Assembly: GCA_034508935.3 (NCBI GenBank)
Contig: CM067452.1
Location: 42,626,694-42,690,693 of the forward strand
Direction of reading: 5' to 3'
From: Berghia stephanieae
Taxonomy: Eukaryota > Mollusca > Gastropoda > Nudibranchia > Aeolidiidae
Length of the DNA stretch: 64,000 nucleotides
Shown: piece after piece, positions 24,297 to 35,460 of the stretch
How positions within the stretch are numbered: position 1 is the first letter of the stretch
Layout: each line of letters begins with the position of its first letter
Translations under genes and position numbers: made by a program
The notes under the pieces: model-generated
Told to the model about the DNA's origin: nothing
The model's database searches: none
What the model saw: the letters and a program-made list of their open reading frames with translations, nothing else

Positions 24297-25552
24297 AAAA
24301 ACTATTTTCATTCGATACTGTACTCACCATCATTAAATGAGGGCAGATTGGTAAACAACGTTGTCTGTGTAATTTGGTATATCTTCGGTTGATTTTTCTG
24401 CGTGGCCGAACATGAAGTGTAAGCCACTATAGCCTCTGACCCGTGACACAGCAACATACAGTTGTCCGTGTGTGAATACCGGTTGTGGTAAGAAAATCCC
24501 CACCTTGCTTAATGTCTGCCCCTGAGACTTGTTAATTGTCATTGCATATGACAATTTTACCGGAAACTGTCTTCTATTTATAATAAATGGTAAGCCTGAA
24601 TCAGTTGTTGTCGTCAGATTGATTCAAGGGATAAACACTATGTCGCCAGCTCTACTACCGGTAATTATCTTGGCTTCTAATACTTTTGAACCTAATTTAA
24701 TTATTAACAAACGGGTGCCATTTAGGAGGCCTGATTTAGGATTTATATTTCTAAGCAGTATGACTGACGTGTTGGCTTTCAAATGTAATGCATGTGGAGG
24801 AAGTCCGGGAGGTGTAAGTTCGTTCAAGAATTCAATCGGGTATAAGTTGATGTCAGAGTCACTTTGAATGGAATCAGCACTGCGTTAAATTTGTTCAGTT
24901 GATGAGGTCAATCTGGACAGAACGGCTGCATTTATTTTGTCAACATTTTCATGGGTTGTAGTCAAAATTGCTCTCTCTGATAGATAACGTTCATCCGCAA
25001 AGTTCAGATTCACATCATTGTATACAGCATTTATCAAGCATTCTGGGTCATTTTCAGGAAGGCATAGCGCTGTAGGTAATTTAACAGAATACTTTCCTAT
25101 TTCGCTGAAAACCGGCTCTGTACCATTTCCGATGCGGAGAAGCCAGTTTGCAAAACAGTTATTGTCATCAGTAACCCTCATGTTCTTGTTCATGTGAAAA
25201 ATGGTGAAACAAAATTCCAAATAATTGACTTGTTAAGTGTGACACTTAATATATCGGCTTCACTTCCTTTGTTAACAACTGGTAGAATTTGCCGAAAATC
25301 CCATCCAAGTACAACCACTTTGCCCCCAAAAGGTTTTGAACTGCCTGTTATGTCACAAAATGTCCTGCTCACACATTCAAACACACGCCTGTCCATCATA
25401 GGTGCTTCATCCCAAATTATGAGAGAACTACTCTTCAGTAACTTAGCTGTGTCTGATTGGCGACTGATGCTACAGGTGCTGTTATCCGTTATTGGAATTG
25501 GAATTTTGAACGTTGAATGTGCTGTTCTACCACCGTGCTGACAAAAGATCAA
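24269..25552 (-). mobile_element. Helitron 3' half (Pif1-family helicase), broken
   Basis: The minus strand encodes the C-terminal two thirds of a Helitron helicase in about four frames. GGRTAHSTFKIPI opens it (25535-25490). Walker B follows in SLIIWDEAPMM (about 25420) and a motif III VVVLGWDFRQILPVV (about 25310; family GGDxRQ, here GWD). Next come a middle section (25220-24885), an LKANTSVILLRNI block (about 24770), [13 protein letters not shown] (motif V, about 24540) and [12 protein letters not shown] (motif VI, about 24450). The ORF closes at 24333. The Rep nuclease and Walker A parts are absent. The coding sequence starts right after a TTTTGTCAG that could be a 3' splice site. Helitrons move by rolling-circle replication; this copy is dead. 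Confidence 0.85.
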
Positions 25553-26060
25553 AGGTGAAAATACAAATTTAAAGAATACTGGGGGTGTAGGAGCTTTCGG
25601 AATGTCTCCCCTTTACTTAACTTATGGAAAAACAAATACCCTAGCACCTTTAATAACACTTATGACTAACCTCTCGAGCTAACCCTAATAGAAAGAAAAA
25701 AAACAACTCTCGGACTGCTTTGCACTACCTTTCAATACTTAACAAATCAAAATGGCGGCCGAAAATCAAAACAATGGTCAAATTAGGAAATTTTAAACTT
25801 TCACAAATCTATCAAGGTTTGTTCTAGAGTTTTTAAAATACTTCTAGATATAGTGACAAACTGAATAAATAAATGCCTGACAAAATATCAACGGTGAAAA
25901 TACAAATTTAAAGAATACTGTGGATGTAGGAGCTTTCGGAATGTCTCCCTTTACTTAACTTATGGAAAAACAAACACCCTAGCACCTTTAATAACACTTA
26001 TGACTAACCTCTCGAGCTAACCCTAATAGTAAAAAAAGAATCAAAATGGCGCCTGAAATA
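25541..26060. repeat. Tandem duplication, unit about 338 bp
   Basis: 25541-25700 and 25879-26035 share long near-identical stretches (AATACAAATTTAAAGAATAC; TAACCTCTCGAGCTAACCCT). Both continue into TCAAAATGGCG. The first unit abuts the Helitron helicase exon, so the putative intron/splice-acceptor region was duplicated. Confidence 0.8.
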
Positions 26061-26124
26061 CCTTCATGTGATCAAGTGAATAATGTCACTATGAATGCCA
26101 CGATTTGCTGAAAAATGCCAACAC

Positions 26125-26159
26125 ACACACACACACACACAGGTATACACCACACACAA

Positions 26160-26187
<28 letters not shown>
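26125..26187. repeat. (CA)n microsatellite
   Basis: CA repeats with one interruption. Confidence 0.95.
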
Positions 26188-26190
<3 letters not shown>

Positions 26191-26584
26191 AAATCATAAC
26201 AAAACTGATCACCGCTAAATCAACAACACAACGGAAGTAATAATAATACTTGATGTCATAAATAGATGACGCAAATTGACAACTTTTTACTGTGTCAAAA
26301 TTAGTTGATTTTGGGAGCCAAGTGTCGTCGGTACATATTATATGATATTATCTGTTTGACTCAACGAACTTTCAAACTGACTTTAAATTATAAAAGGAAA
26401 TCAAGTTATCTGTTTATCTATCTGTAAAAAATACATTTCTAATTTTCAAATCTTTCAGGAGAGTTGTGCGCCGTATCAATTTTTTTATTGACTCAAATAC
26501 GCACAATGTTCTCCAATGCTATATTTTTTAAAGAAAGGATATATATATATATAAGATATAAATTATGTCATTCACTTATATATG

Positions 26585-26630
26585 GCCAAGACGTACGTTT
26601 CTGTGGCTTTCGTCCACGTCTTCAGTCGGC
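26585..26630 (-). ncRNA. Hammerhead ribozyme motif (type I)
   Basis: Minus strand: stem I GCCGA pairs with TTGGC at the other end. Core CTGAAGA (CUGANGA) and GAAA are intact. Stem II is GTGG/CCAC around ACGAAAG with a C-A closing mismatch. Stem III is the palindrome CGTACG, and the cleavage site is GTC (core end at 26590). A short TA repeat (26538-26554) lies just downstream, and the 3' part of a LINE ORF on the same strand lies upstream (26870-27480). Confidence 0.65.
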
Positions 26631-26671
26631 ATAATGTCCGAAGAAAAAATGTATTCCGTATTTATACTCCT

Positions 26672-26720
26672 TAAATTGAGCTTTTATATAGTGCAATATC
26701 CACTAAATGTGCTCAATTAG
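26672..26720 (-). mobile_element. SINE-A tail fragment
   Basis: Only the 3' tail (TTGAGCACATTTAGTGGATA on the minus strand) remains, between the hammerhead and a GATA repeat. Confidence 0.7.
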
Positions 26721-26869
26721 ATAAATAGATAGATAACTACATAGAGAGATAGATAGATAGATAGATATAAGAATACATTACACACTGAGTACACTACAAA
26801 TAAGGTTTCAAAGACTGTGAGAAGTCAACCTGTAAAGAGGATGTGAACATTACTTACTTATCCGTGGAC

Positions 26870-27485
26870 GGCGTTTGTATGCGTGTTGTCTATTTTATGC
26901 CTCAACGACGATCTGCTGTCCTCTGCCTCCCTCGTGTACTCGGAGTTTAGAGGGATGTTGCTCGTTGACATCATCAAGCTAGTCAGGTACGTCACCCTCT
27001 GACTGTTATGAACTCTTTTCCTTCTATGTAGCCTTCATATGTCCTCGTCGCCTCACAAGGACAAGAAATACCATTTCCATTTTCTGATGGTTTTCACTAT
27101 CTGTATGGGTTTCGCTATCCTATGCAAAACTTCTCCGTTTATTATTCTATCTTACCATTTGATGTTTTAGCAATCTTCTGTACAACCACATTTTGAAAGC
27201 TTCTAAGCGGTCTTGACATTCCTTGTCTAGAGTCCAGGTTTCACACGCGTACAGGAGAGATGAGAGAATTAAGTTTGGATAACCTTAAGTTTCGTGTTTA
27301 ATTGAATGTTGGTGGCAGAGATGACTGGTCTTAGATTGTGAAATGTGTTTTTAGCCATCGCTATTCTTTGTTTTATTTCTAAAAAATTCTTGAGCGTCCT
27401 TCGTGATGGTGGCACGAGATATTTAAACTTTTTAACATGTTTGATGGTTTCCCTTTGACCTCTGAGGTGGGCTAAAATTATCTAT
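26870..27485 (-). pseudogene. LINE ORF2 C-terminal fragment (RTE/I-like)
   Basis: The minus strand reads KHVKKFKYL, then EIKQRIAMAKNTFHNLRPVI (about 27370-27310), LNTKLKVIQT, LWTRNVKT-like and IIN-EVLHRI (about 27120). It ends in the KWKWYFLSL-GDEDI region near 27040. This is the post-RT region (thumb plus C-terminal) of RTE/I-type LINEs, with frameshifts and stops. The catalytic RT and endonuclease are absent. A hammerhead motif lies about 240 bp past its 3' side on the same strand. Confidence 0.7.
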
Positions 27486-27653
27486 TTGAAACTAATAAAG
27501 AAATATGAGCATCGAGTTTTCTCTCTTCCCTTCGTCCACCTTAATACTTTAAATCTCCATGTTATTTTGTATACGATTGTCCCATGTCTACAGGCTGTAC
27601 CGTGTCTCACTCTTTCGTGTCCCAAGCCACAAGCCACCCCCCCCACCTACACA

Positions 27654-27704
27654 CAAACACACATACACAAACACACACATACACACACACGCACACACAC
27701 ACAT
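27654..27704. repeat. (CA)n microsatellite
   Basis: Imperfect CA repeat with ACAT and ACGC variants, preceded by a short C run. Confidence 0.9.
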
Positions 27705-27969
27705 AATTTAAAGTTCTGATTCAGAATACATTATATCACTCAAACTATCAAAATAACTGGATATTATATTTCTTAAATTGTAACAATTCAGGATTCATCG
27801 TAGATATTGAAATACAGTGGAGAGCGGATATATCGACACTAATTATGGCGACATCACGCTTACTCGATATGACATCAAAGTTCATTTTGTTAAACTATAT
27901 AACATTAGTATATATTTATCGCCAATATCGAGCACGATTTTACCACTAGACGGGTATATCGTGCGTGAT

Positions 27970-28268
27970 GTGCGGCTATGTGGTCTTGTGGTATGACACT
28001 CGCTTTCGGATCGGAAGGTCCTGGGTTCGAGCCTTGCTCGGCGCATAGTTGAGTCCTTGGAAAAGGCTCTTTTTTCACATTCTTCTCGTACTCAGGTGTA
28101 AAATGAGTACCTGGCCGTCAACAGCGCTGTCTCCGAAAAAAATATAATATCGCCTGACAGGCGTCATGTCTTGTCCTCAATGTTAAATGTTGCTGTTGAC
28201 CAGGGACCCCTTGTAAAGCGCTTTGAGCACGTTTAGTGGATATTGCGCAATATAAAAGCTCAACTTTG
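27970..28268 (+). mobile_element. SINE-A copy, well preserved
   Basis: Near-consensus copy: GTGCGGCTATGTGGTCTTGT start, B box GGGTTCGAGCC, tail GCGCAATATAAAAGCTCAAC. Useful as a family reference. Confidence 0.9.
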
Positions 28269-28580
28269 TTTTGATACCAGTAATGGGAATTCCCGATATC
28301 AATATTCTTGGCTTTCAACAAATAGGCTAACGAGAAACGCTCCCCACATTACCCACTAAATTTATGACTGTCTGTCTGTCTTCACAAGTTGCCTGGTCAA
28401 TCCCGATTTGGAACTGAGACTGAGTGCCGGTAAATGAAACAAAAAAAACCCCAAAACAAAACTATTTCTCAATTTATCTAAAATGCAGTGCTGACGCTCA
28501 GCTTATCAGTCTATATACCATGGGTAAGGCCAGTGACACTATTATGGTACTAAATCTTATTATACAACTCAACAATAGTT

Positions 28581-28767
28581 AATTTTAGAAGAAGCCGTTG
28601 CGGATGTAGAGTTGGATGAGGATAGGTACCATTGGGACCAGTAATTTTTAGAAAACGCCATTACGGATGTGGAGTTGGATGAGGATAGGTACCAGTGGGA
28701 CCAGTAATTTTTAGAAGACGCCATTGCAGATGTGGAGTTGGATGAGGATAGCTACCATTGGGACAAG
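28581..28767 (+). repeat. Three tandem copies of a 62-63 bp unit
   Basis: Each unit runs from AATTTTTAGAAGACGCCATT to ACCATTGGGACCAGT and contains GATGTGGAGTTGGATGAGGA. Read in one frame, each unit gives ADVELDEDRYHWDQ and then a stop, so an exon-like fragment may have been triplicated. Confidence 0.8.
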
Positions 28768-28869
28768 TTTCCGGCCATACCACTATAGTAGCTGTCAAGA
28801 CCTTCCACTGTTTGTCACATCAACCTCATGATGGGCGCTTCCTTATATGAGGGCTTTGCCAGTGCTGAG

Positions 28870-29155
28870 GGGAAAAAGTAGTCCTTTAGACCCATTGGGC
28901 ACATGGAGCTGGAGTTTATCCCTGTTTCTATAGCGTGAAATGGACAATAGCAATTGCTCGCTATCCTTTGGATAGGATGCTAGTCTATTGCAAAGTTTCC
29001 GCCAAATCTAATAGATTCAGCTACCTATTCACTGCTTGGTGGACTGGAGGGGGGAGGGGGTCAGAAAAAAATCTTGACTGTACCAGGGATCAGTCTTGAT
29101 CCCTTTGCGTGTGAAGCGAGTGCTCTACCAACTAAGCTATCCGGACCCCCAGTGC
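28870..29155 (-). mobile_element. SINE-B copy (tRNA-derived), minus strand
   Basis: Head on the minus strand from 29155: TAGCTTAGTTGGTAGAGCAC (A box) and GGGATCAAGACTGATCCC (B-box region). The body includes AGCAATTGCTATTGTCCATT and CACGCTATAGAAACAGG. It matches the plus-strand copy at 62948-63230. Confidence 0.8.
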
Positions 29156-29531
29156 TGATGAAAGGGTCCATTAAGTTATTCCTGGCCTTCAGAGACGAAC
29201 CACAATATTCGACTATTAAAGTCATATAAAGTAAACCATCATAAATGTCAAAATCTTCCCTTTTAAAGGTCACCAACCATCAAGATTCACTATTTTTTTG
29301 GCATTTTCTCATTTGTTTCCTTTCATTTTTTTTAGAATACCTGATATATCGACATCACGCTTATATCGACATTTTACAGCAGTCCCGATGATGTCGATTA
29401 TATCTTGTTCTTGTCTGGTATTTGATTTTGAAATTAAGTTTTGGGCGTTTTTAAAATTTACAAGCGGATTATTGTCTCATGTCTCCAACGTCTCCTTAAA
29501 TAAATTTCAAAGTAATCCTTTATGTCTATAT

Positions 29532-29752
29532 CAGGGGCAGCGTGGCTCTACGGTATTGCCTTTGGTTCATATCCGAAAGGTCCCGAGTTCGATCATTCGT
29601 CGCTGCGCTGTGTAGCCTTGAGCAAGTCAGCTCGCCCTAGCTCAATTTGTGGCGCTGCACTGCGGCTGATGCCTGGATTATTACAGTCTTGCCTTGGAAT
29701 AGACCCTAGAGACAAATTTCCCCTATGGGATGAATAAAGGGAATTTTATTTA
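29532..29752 (+). mobile_element. SINE-C copy (tRNA-derived)
   Basis: tRNA-like head GGGGCAGCGTGGCTCTACGG with B box CGAGTTCGATC. The tail is CCCTATGGGATGAATAAAGG followed by a TTTAT-rich end. Confidence 0.75.
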
Positions 29753-30450
29753 TTGTTTATTTATATATATATCGGACGCTTTTCTTCAACAGAGAGGACC
29801 TACAAAGTATCTGTCATCAATCTGGAATTTAGTAATGTATTTTTGTCTTTATTGTTTTTTGTTGTTGGATGAAGAAGGGTTTTGAGCCCGAGAAGGTCCT
29901 TGTTTGGTATTTTGTTATTTTTTGAAGCTGTTCTATTCATTTTTCTTCATTAAAATATTTAAGAATATATGAATAGTGAGTGTATTGCAACAAAGGTTTA
30001 AAAATTGTAAGAAGTCAACCAGCAAACCAAATTTTAAAATTTCAAATTCTTAAAACAATGCAAAGGATATTATTAAACAAACTAGAAATTAAAAAGGACG
30101 TTTGAAAACCAAGACCTTTAATATTACGCGATGCGCAGTTTAAAGACAAAAATCATATATTTTTATAAAGAGAGACTCTGATTGACATTCCTAGAATTGA
30201 AACAATAAAATGGAATTACAGAACAGATTGACGTGTGGCATTTAAAACCTTCGTGATTATTTTGTCTATGATTCACATATCAGTATAGATAATATTAAGT
30301 CTGCATTCTCATCTTTGCTGTACATGATATTAAATCAACATCAGATGTTACGTCCTTCAGCTTTGAGCACGGCCGGACATTGTTTGTTCTTTTATCTTTC
30401 CACACACTTAATTTTTTTCTTAGGGTAATTTATTTCAACATTCCAAGAGA
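29753..30450. other. Intergenic, no gene recognised
   Basis: AT-rich spacer. A degenerate GATGAAGAAGGGTTTTGAGC...CCGAGAAGGTCC at about 29870 recalls a hammerhead-like Penelope end, but both core boxes are changed. Confidence 0.4.
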
Positions 30451-30459
30451 GCTATATAC

Positions 30460-30800
30460 ACAACTCATTACTATTTTTATCTTCTTCTTCGACTGCTCTC
30501 CCTAACATATCCCACACATTCTCATTGGATTAAGGTCTGAACTCATTTCTGCACACGAATGAGTGTTGAATTGTAGTTTTGGTTCCAGTAACTGATGAGA
30601 AATGACCGTGGTGTGTGGTCTTGTATTGTCGTGTTGAATTGTTGTTGCCTTTCCAGTAATTGGCGAGAAATGACTGTGATAATTCTCTTCGAATTGTCGT
30701 GTTGAAAGTCTTGCATATCTCAATGTTGTTGGAATGACGGATTTACGTGTTGTTAAACGATTTCAGTTACAATGAACTGTCATAGTGTTGTGGTCATGAC
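30460..30800 (-). pseudogene. Tc1-type transposase fragment
   Basis: The minus strand has ATTIQHDNTRPHTTVISHQL (catalytic Asp region), then MSSDLNPM and a shifted NVWDML around 30525-30500. This is the DN...PH / SxDLNPxENVW signature of Tc1 transposases. Only the C-terminal third is left, with frameshifts. Confidence 0.75.
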
Positions 30801-31163
30801 AAATTGTGTTTTGTAATGCTTGGGAATTCTTCTCCATACCTGATACTGCCAGTTACAAATTGCTTGACCTGTTTCACCCAATTGTCTTCAGATCTCAGGA
30901 CAAAATAGTGACCTGTCCAAGACATTTTAAAACCCATTCATATTTTACAGTGTTTTATTTGTTTCCATAATCAATTTGTCCATTTAAAAAACACACACAT
31001 TATTTTCCCATAACCAAAATGTTTTCTTCTTCTTTTTAAATCCTGTGTGGACAAAGTAATCTGAAATGGAAAAACTATTTTCTCTTCTTATTCACAGAAT
31101 CAACTTTTTAATTATTTTCTACGTTTTGTCCAACAAGTGAACTTAAGCTTCAATCAACACAAA

Positions 31164-31331
31164 ATGCCTGTCACCACCGAACAATTTCAACAATTGCAGG
31201 AAAAATTTGATGCTCTGGAGAAGGTTGTGCGTCGTAAAACAGAGGATCTACAAAAACGGGATGAGGCATTGAAACATCTTACCATAAACTTCAACATTGA
31301 AAATAAAAGAGAGATCGCTGCATTGAAACAG
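31164..31331 (+). CDS. Possible first coding exon of a coiled-coil protein
   Basis: 56 codons from MPVTTEQFQQLQEKF to REIAALKQ, all predicted alpha-helical with heptad-like spacing (FDALEKVVRRKTEDLQ, EALKHL). The frame ends in phase 0 at CAG before GTTTGG, a weak donor at 31332. The start Met has an AAA context (ACAAAATGC). A TA microsatellite follows. Two other helix-rich, acceptor-preceded segments in phase 0 lie at 44589 and 46363 on the same strand, so this could be exon 1 of a widely spaced gene. The protein family is not recognised. Confidence 0.4.
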
Positions 31332-31339
31332 GTTTGGAA

Positions 31340-31366
31340 ATATATATATATATATATATATATATA
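31340..31366. repeat. (TA)n microsatellite
   Basis: Short TA repeat directly after the exon-like segment. Confidence 0.9.
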
Positions 31367-31369
31367 AGT

Positions 31370-32030
31370 ATCAATCCACTATTAAGGTGACCACTGTGAA
31401 ATGCACCAATTGGAGGACCAAGCATATGTCTTGTTCAAATTGATTAAACTGTTCAATCTTTGTTCAAATGAGTATAGTTTGATTCCCTACAATGATTTAT
31501 GAACACAATTCTGATGCTTGATGATCACAATGGTATATAGAAAATTACTCGGTCCCCCTAATGTTTTACTAAGTGTTTCTGTAGCTTTAAGGAGACATTT
31601 GGTAAAAACATGTTTTTAGGGAGACCACATTAAAAAACCCTTTTAGGGAGCCCAGTATATGTTTATATATGTGTATACCTAAGAGTGCATTTTCAAGTGA
31701 GCTACCACCAAATTGTCTAAAATAAAGTAAGTCCTTAAGATTAAGAGCTTCATGGCCATAGTGTCGAAGCTTATCCCAGTCCCAGTGTGCGTAGAGTGAA
31801 GTGGCCGAGCAACGCATTTACTAACTCCTGGGAAGGTCCATCCCTCAGAAGGGCGCTCAGGGAAATAACCTGGGACTCAAACACGGCAAAAAATATTCCC
31901 AGTTGCTCCGTGCGCCATTGTTTTTGCAGTCCCCGACCCCTTTAGAAACCTGACGACCCAGGTTAAGATCAGAGATAGAAGGGACCAGGCAGAGGAGTTT
32001 ATTTGTTGTTGTTGTATACCACTGAATGGA
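31370..32030. other. Intergenic/intronic, no gene recognised
   Basis: No recognisable coding or repeat signal except that the right end borders the dispersed repeat R1. Confidence 0.4.
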
Positions 32031-32031
32031 C

Positions 32032-32535
32032 TTGGTTTGTTTTGTTTTGTTTTTAAGGGTTTTACGGCGCTTGCAACACATTAAGGTCATATCAGCGCCA
32101 GTAAAAAGGAAGAAAATGGGATAGTAAAAAGTTCTGGAACTACAATTAGAGCACCCAAGAAAAAGTAAGGCAAAGGGGATTTGTTTCAAATAGGAAACAG
32201 TAGATTCCAAGAGCCCACTATCAAAGTACTTAGTTTGAGATCACCTAAACGTCTCATTCAGACACAAGCACAGGTCCCAACAAAGAGGGATACACTCAAA
32301 TGTTTACAAAGCATAAATAATATGTAAACAAAACAATAAAGAGCATAACAGACAGATGATTTACAAGGGAAAAATATAATCTCCCAAAACTCGAACTATA
32401 CATTTGACTGTTTCCCTCCCAGCCAGGTCCTGGACAAAACCAAGTAATCCCATCCCGAGACAAAGACAGAAAACAAGTTGGAAAACAGACATAGGGGGAT
32501 AGAAGACGCAACGAGTACGTCCCTGCCCATTATGG
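32032..32535 (+). repeat. Dispersed repeat R1, copy a (about 510 bp)
   Basis: Starts TTTTTAAGGGTTTTACGGCG and ends near CTGCCCATTATGGGAA. It matches 33748-34262 in the same orientation at about 80% by eye, and 55200-55530 in reverse. No open frame is shared. The element class is unknown. Confidence 0.85.
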
Positions 32536-32647
32536 GAAGTCGGGAACCCCACCCAGTGAATGGAGTTGGATGGATAGGACAGCAGATCTGATGGACACAA
32601 TGAACGGCTTCAATCAACATCTCATTCACTTTAACTTGCACAATGCT

Positions 32648-32890
32648 TGCTTTGGTTTCGTGGTAGACAGTTCGTCTGACGCCCGAGTTGCCAGGGTTCG
32701 AATCTATATTTGTGGCGATGCAGAGTCATTGTAAAAGTCTCATTTACAGTCTCACTTGTGTTAATAGGAGTACGTTACTGAATTGTAACAACGTTGTTCT
32801 GTTCGTGTCCATATAAATGTACTACCAGCTGCACGTTGAGCTCATTGTGGGTTTTATGATACATCAAGCTCGTGTAAAATTACATTTACA
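32648..32890 (+). mobile_element. SINE-D copy (tRNA-derived), single copy here
   Basis: The tRNA-like head has TTTCGTGGTAGACAGTTCGT (A box) and CAGGGTTCGAATCT (B box); the tail includes TTGAGCTCATTGTGGGTTTT. Different from SINE-A, B and C. Confidence 0.6.
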
Positions 32891-32894
32891 TTTG

Positions 32895-33745
32895 ACCGAA
32901 AAATGATACATAACGATAGAAGTCTACAAATCATATTGCAGGTTTATTTCAGTTCCAAAAGCCATCACAAACATTCATCCACTGTATCACATAAGTCTTT
33001 GGTCACCAAATAAAAGCATGAAGTTTGCTATGTGTACAGTGCAACATAAAAGGATAGAAACAGTTTTACTGATAAAACCCTCAAATGATAACAAACCAAT
33101 ATGTTGTTGCTGGTAAGTTGCTTAATTGCATTTGTTAAAAAGCATAAACTGTGAAGCAAAAGTGTTGAAAATCGTTTGAATAAAGTTTAATGCAAAAAAA
33201 AATAATTCTTAAGCACTTTATGCCGTTCTAAGCTGTCGTTGCTGCATTTTTTTTCATTATTAATTATTATTATTCTGATTAAGGATGAGGGGATAAAGAA
33301 AGAATGAAATTAAATGCACAGAGGTGTCATTTCTTGACAGTCGCCTCTAAAGATTGCAACTCTTAAAATTATCATAAAAAGAATAGTGAAATTTTACATT
33401 AGGTATCTAGAAAATGCTGAACATAAAGCTACATTGGCCAATTAAGTTAGGGTTAGTAGAAAGACTTTTTATTCTGCCATATCTGATTCTTTCAGATAGT
33501 TCTACATAGCTGCCAACTTTTCAAAATAAAATAAGGAACGCTCATTTGGCCCGGGATGAGGGACGATGTGTGCCGAAGCCCCCCCCCCCCCCCCCCTTCA
33601 TCGAATCGCAACATATAAAAGTCAGCCTTTTTAATTACTATTACTAACACTAACAAGTTTGAGATGACAGAGGCTAGTCCAAATGTTGCTCAATTATCGG
33701 GTTTAGTACCAGCACATTTGAATCGTTAAAATGACACTTTCCACA
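32895..33745. other. Intergenic, no gene recognised; C run at 33579-33597
   Basis: AT-rich sequence with a run of about 18 C. No coding signal. Confidence 0.4.
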
Positions 33746-33747
33746 AT

Positions 33748-34262
33748 GATTGTTGTTTTGTTTTTAAGGGTTTTACGGCGCTTGCAACACATTTAGGTTA
33801 TATCAGCGCCAGTAAAAAGGAAGAAAATTGGATAGTAAAAAGTTCTAGAATTACAGTTGAAGCATCCAAGAGAAAGTAAGACATAGGGGAACTGGGAACA
33901 AATAGGGATCAGATGTAGATTCCAAGAGCGTATCACCAATGTACTTAGTTTGAGATCACCTATAAGTCTTATCCGGACACAAGAACAAAATCCAACAAAG
34001 AGGAACACACTCAAATGCTTACATTATAGATTAAAAAATAACAAATATAGTAATAATACATAACAGAGAGATGATTTACAAGGAAAAAAATATCATCTCC
34101 CAAAACAATAAATATGCATTTGACTGCTTCCCTCCCAGCTAGGACTCCGGCGAGGGCCAGGAAAAAAACAAGTAATCTCATTCCAAGACAAAGACTGAAA
34201 GCATGTTGGAAAACAGATATAAGGGGATAGAAGACACAGTGTGTACCTCCCTGCCCGCTATG
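33748..34262 (+). repeat. Dispersed repeat R1, copy b
   Basis: Same order as copy a, from TTTTTAAGGGTTTTACGGCG to CCCTGCCCGCTATGGGAG. It has small insertions such as GGACTCCGGCGAGGGCCAGG. Confidence 0.85.
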
Positions 34263-35460
34263 GGAGCTTTCCACAATGAGATCAAAATTCAGAACGGACA
34301 ATATAAAGAAAGAATTCAACTGCCTCAACTTTGATAAGGACCAATACACAAGAAGCACAATTGTAAAATAAATGAAATAACTTAAGATGGTTAGAAATGC
34401 ATAACTACCAACCTGGTACATCACTTGAGAGGGCGTTTTGGGGTAAAAATTAGGTGAGTTCAGATAAAAAGTAGACGATTGCATATATGTTTTCTTTCAT
34501 GCAACATAATGGTCTGTAAGTAGTATACTATAATAGTAGTTATAGTAAAATGCACCTCTAAATATTAGAGAATTCCTACTTCTTTACTTTGACAAGATAA
34601 ACACACCTAAAAATGGAGTATACTTATTTTTCTTGAACCTAAACCGTTACAAAAGCTTGCTTGAAAAAAAAAAAATTAAAATCAGATGAAGATGTTTTTA
34701 AAGGGATTAAATTTATATATTTCATAAATTAATAAAGGGAAATAATCATTGTCATCTTTAATCAATATAAGCAATTGATTTTCTTATTGAATACCTTCCA
34801 ATCAAAAAGGTGGATTTAATTTTATTCTTAATTAAAATAATATTTGTAACAAATAGTGAAAGTATCAATACTGTCTTAGAATATTCAAAGTATATCGAGG
34901 CTAACATCCATATCCTATGCAAATCTCCAATACATTATGAAAGGTTTGAGTAAAATACAGGCGTCATATAAACGAATGGAACTTTTTTAATTGTTGAAAA
35001 TCATTTATGATAGAGGCATAATTCAAATTAAAGAGCTACACAAATGGAGATTATGCTCTCACTGGACACCAATAATAATGATAATAATAATAACAACAAT
35101 AGTAGTAGTAGTAATAGTAATAATAATGGATCAATAATAATAATTCATTAGGCTCACATGGCTTTTTTACCACAAATTAGTCAAAAATTACAAAATACGG
35201 ATTTTGAACTAAAAATAAGCACTTACTGACTCAGGAAGTCAAATACGGAACAAATCCGTTTTTAACAGAACGGTTGACAGCTATGGTTCTACAAAGCATT
35301 TGTCTCTCAAGCTGAGCAAATGAATGTTCATATAATATAAAAAAGGATATTGCAATGATGAACAGATTGTACTATATAAAGATAAAACGTTTTTGTAAAC
35401 CCCCAAAATATGTCAATAACACTATACAATACAATGAATGTAATACAAATCAAATTCATG
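34263..35460. other. AT-rich spacer with short (AAT)n
   Basis: Contains an AAT/TAG repeat at about 35072-35150. It presumably includes the 3' flank of the recombinase gene on the minus strand. Confidence 0.4.

Noticed and set aside
29868-29905. GATGAAGAAGGGTTTTGAGC... resembling a hammerhead
   Set aside because: Both catalytic boxes differ (GGATGAAGA, GAGAAG), so no functional core.
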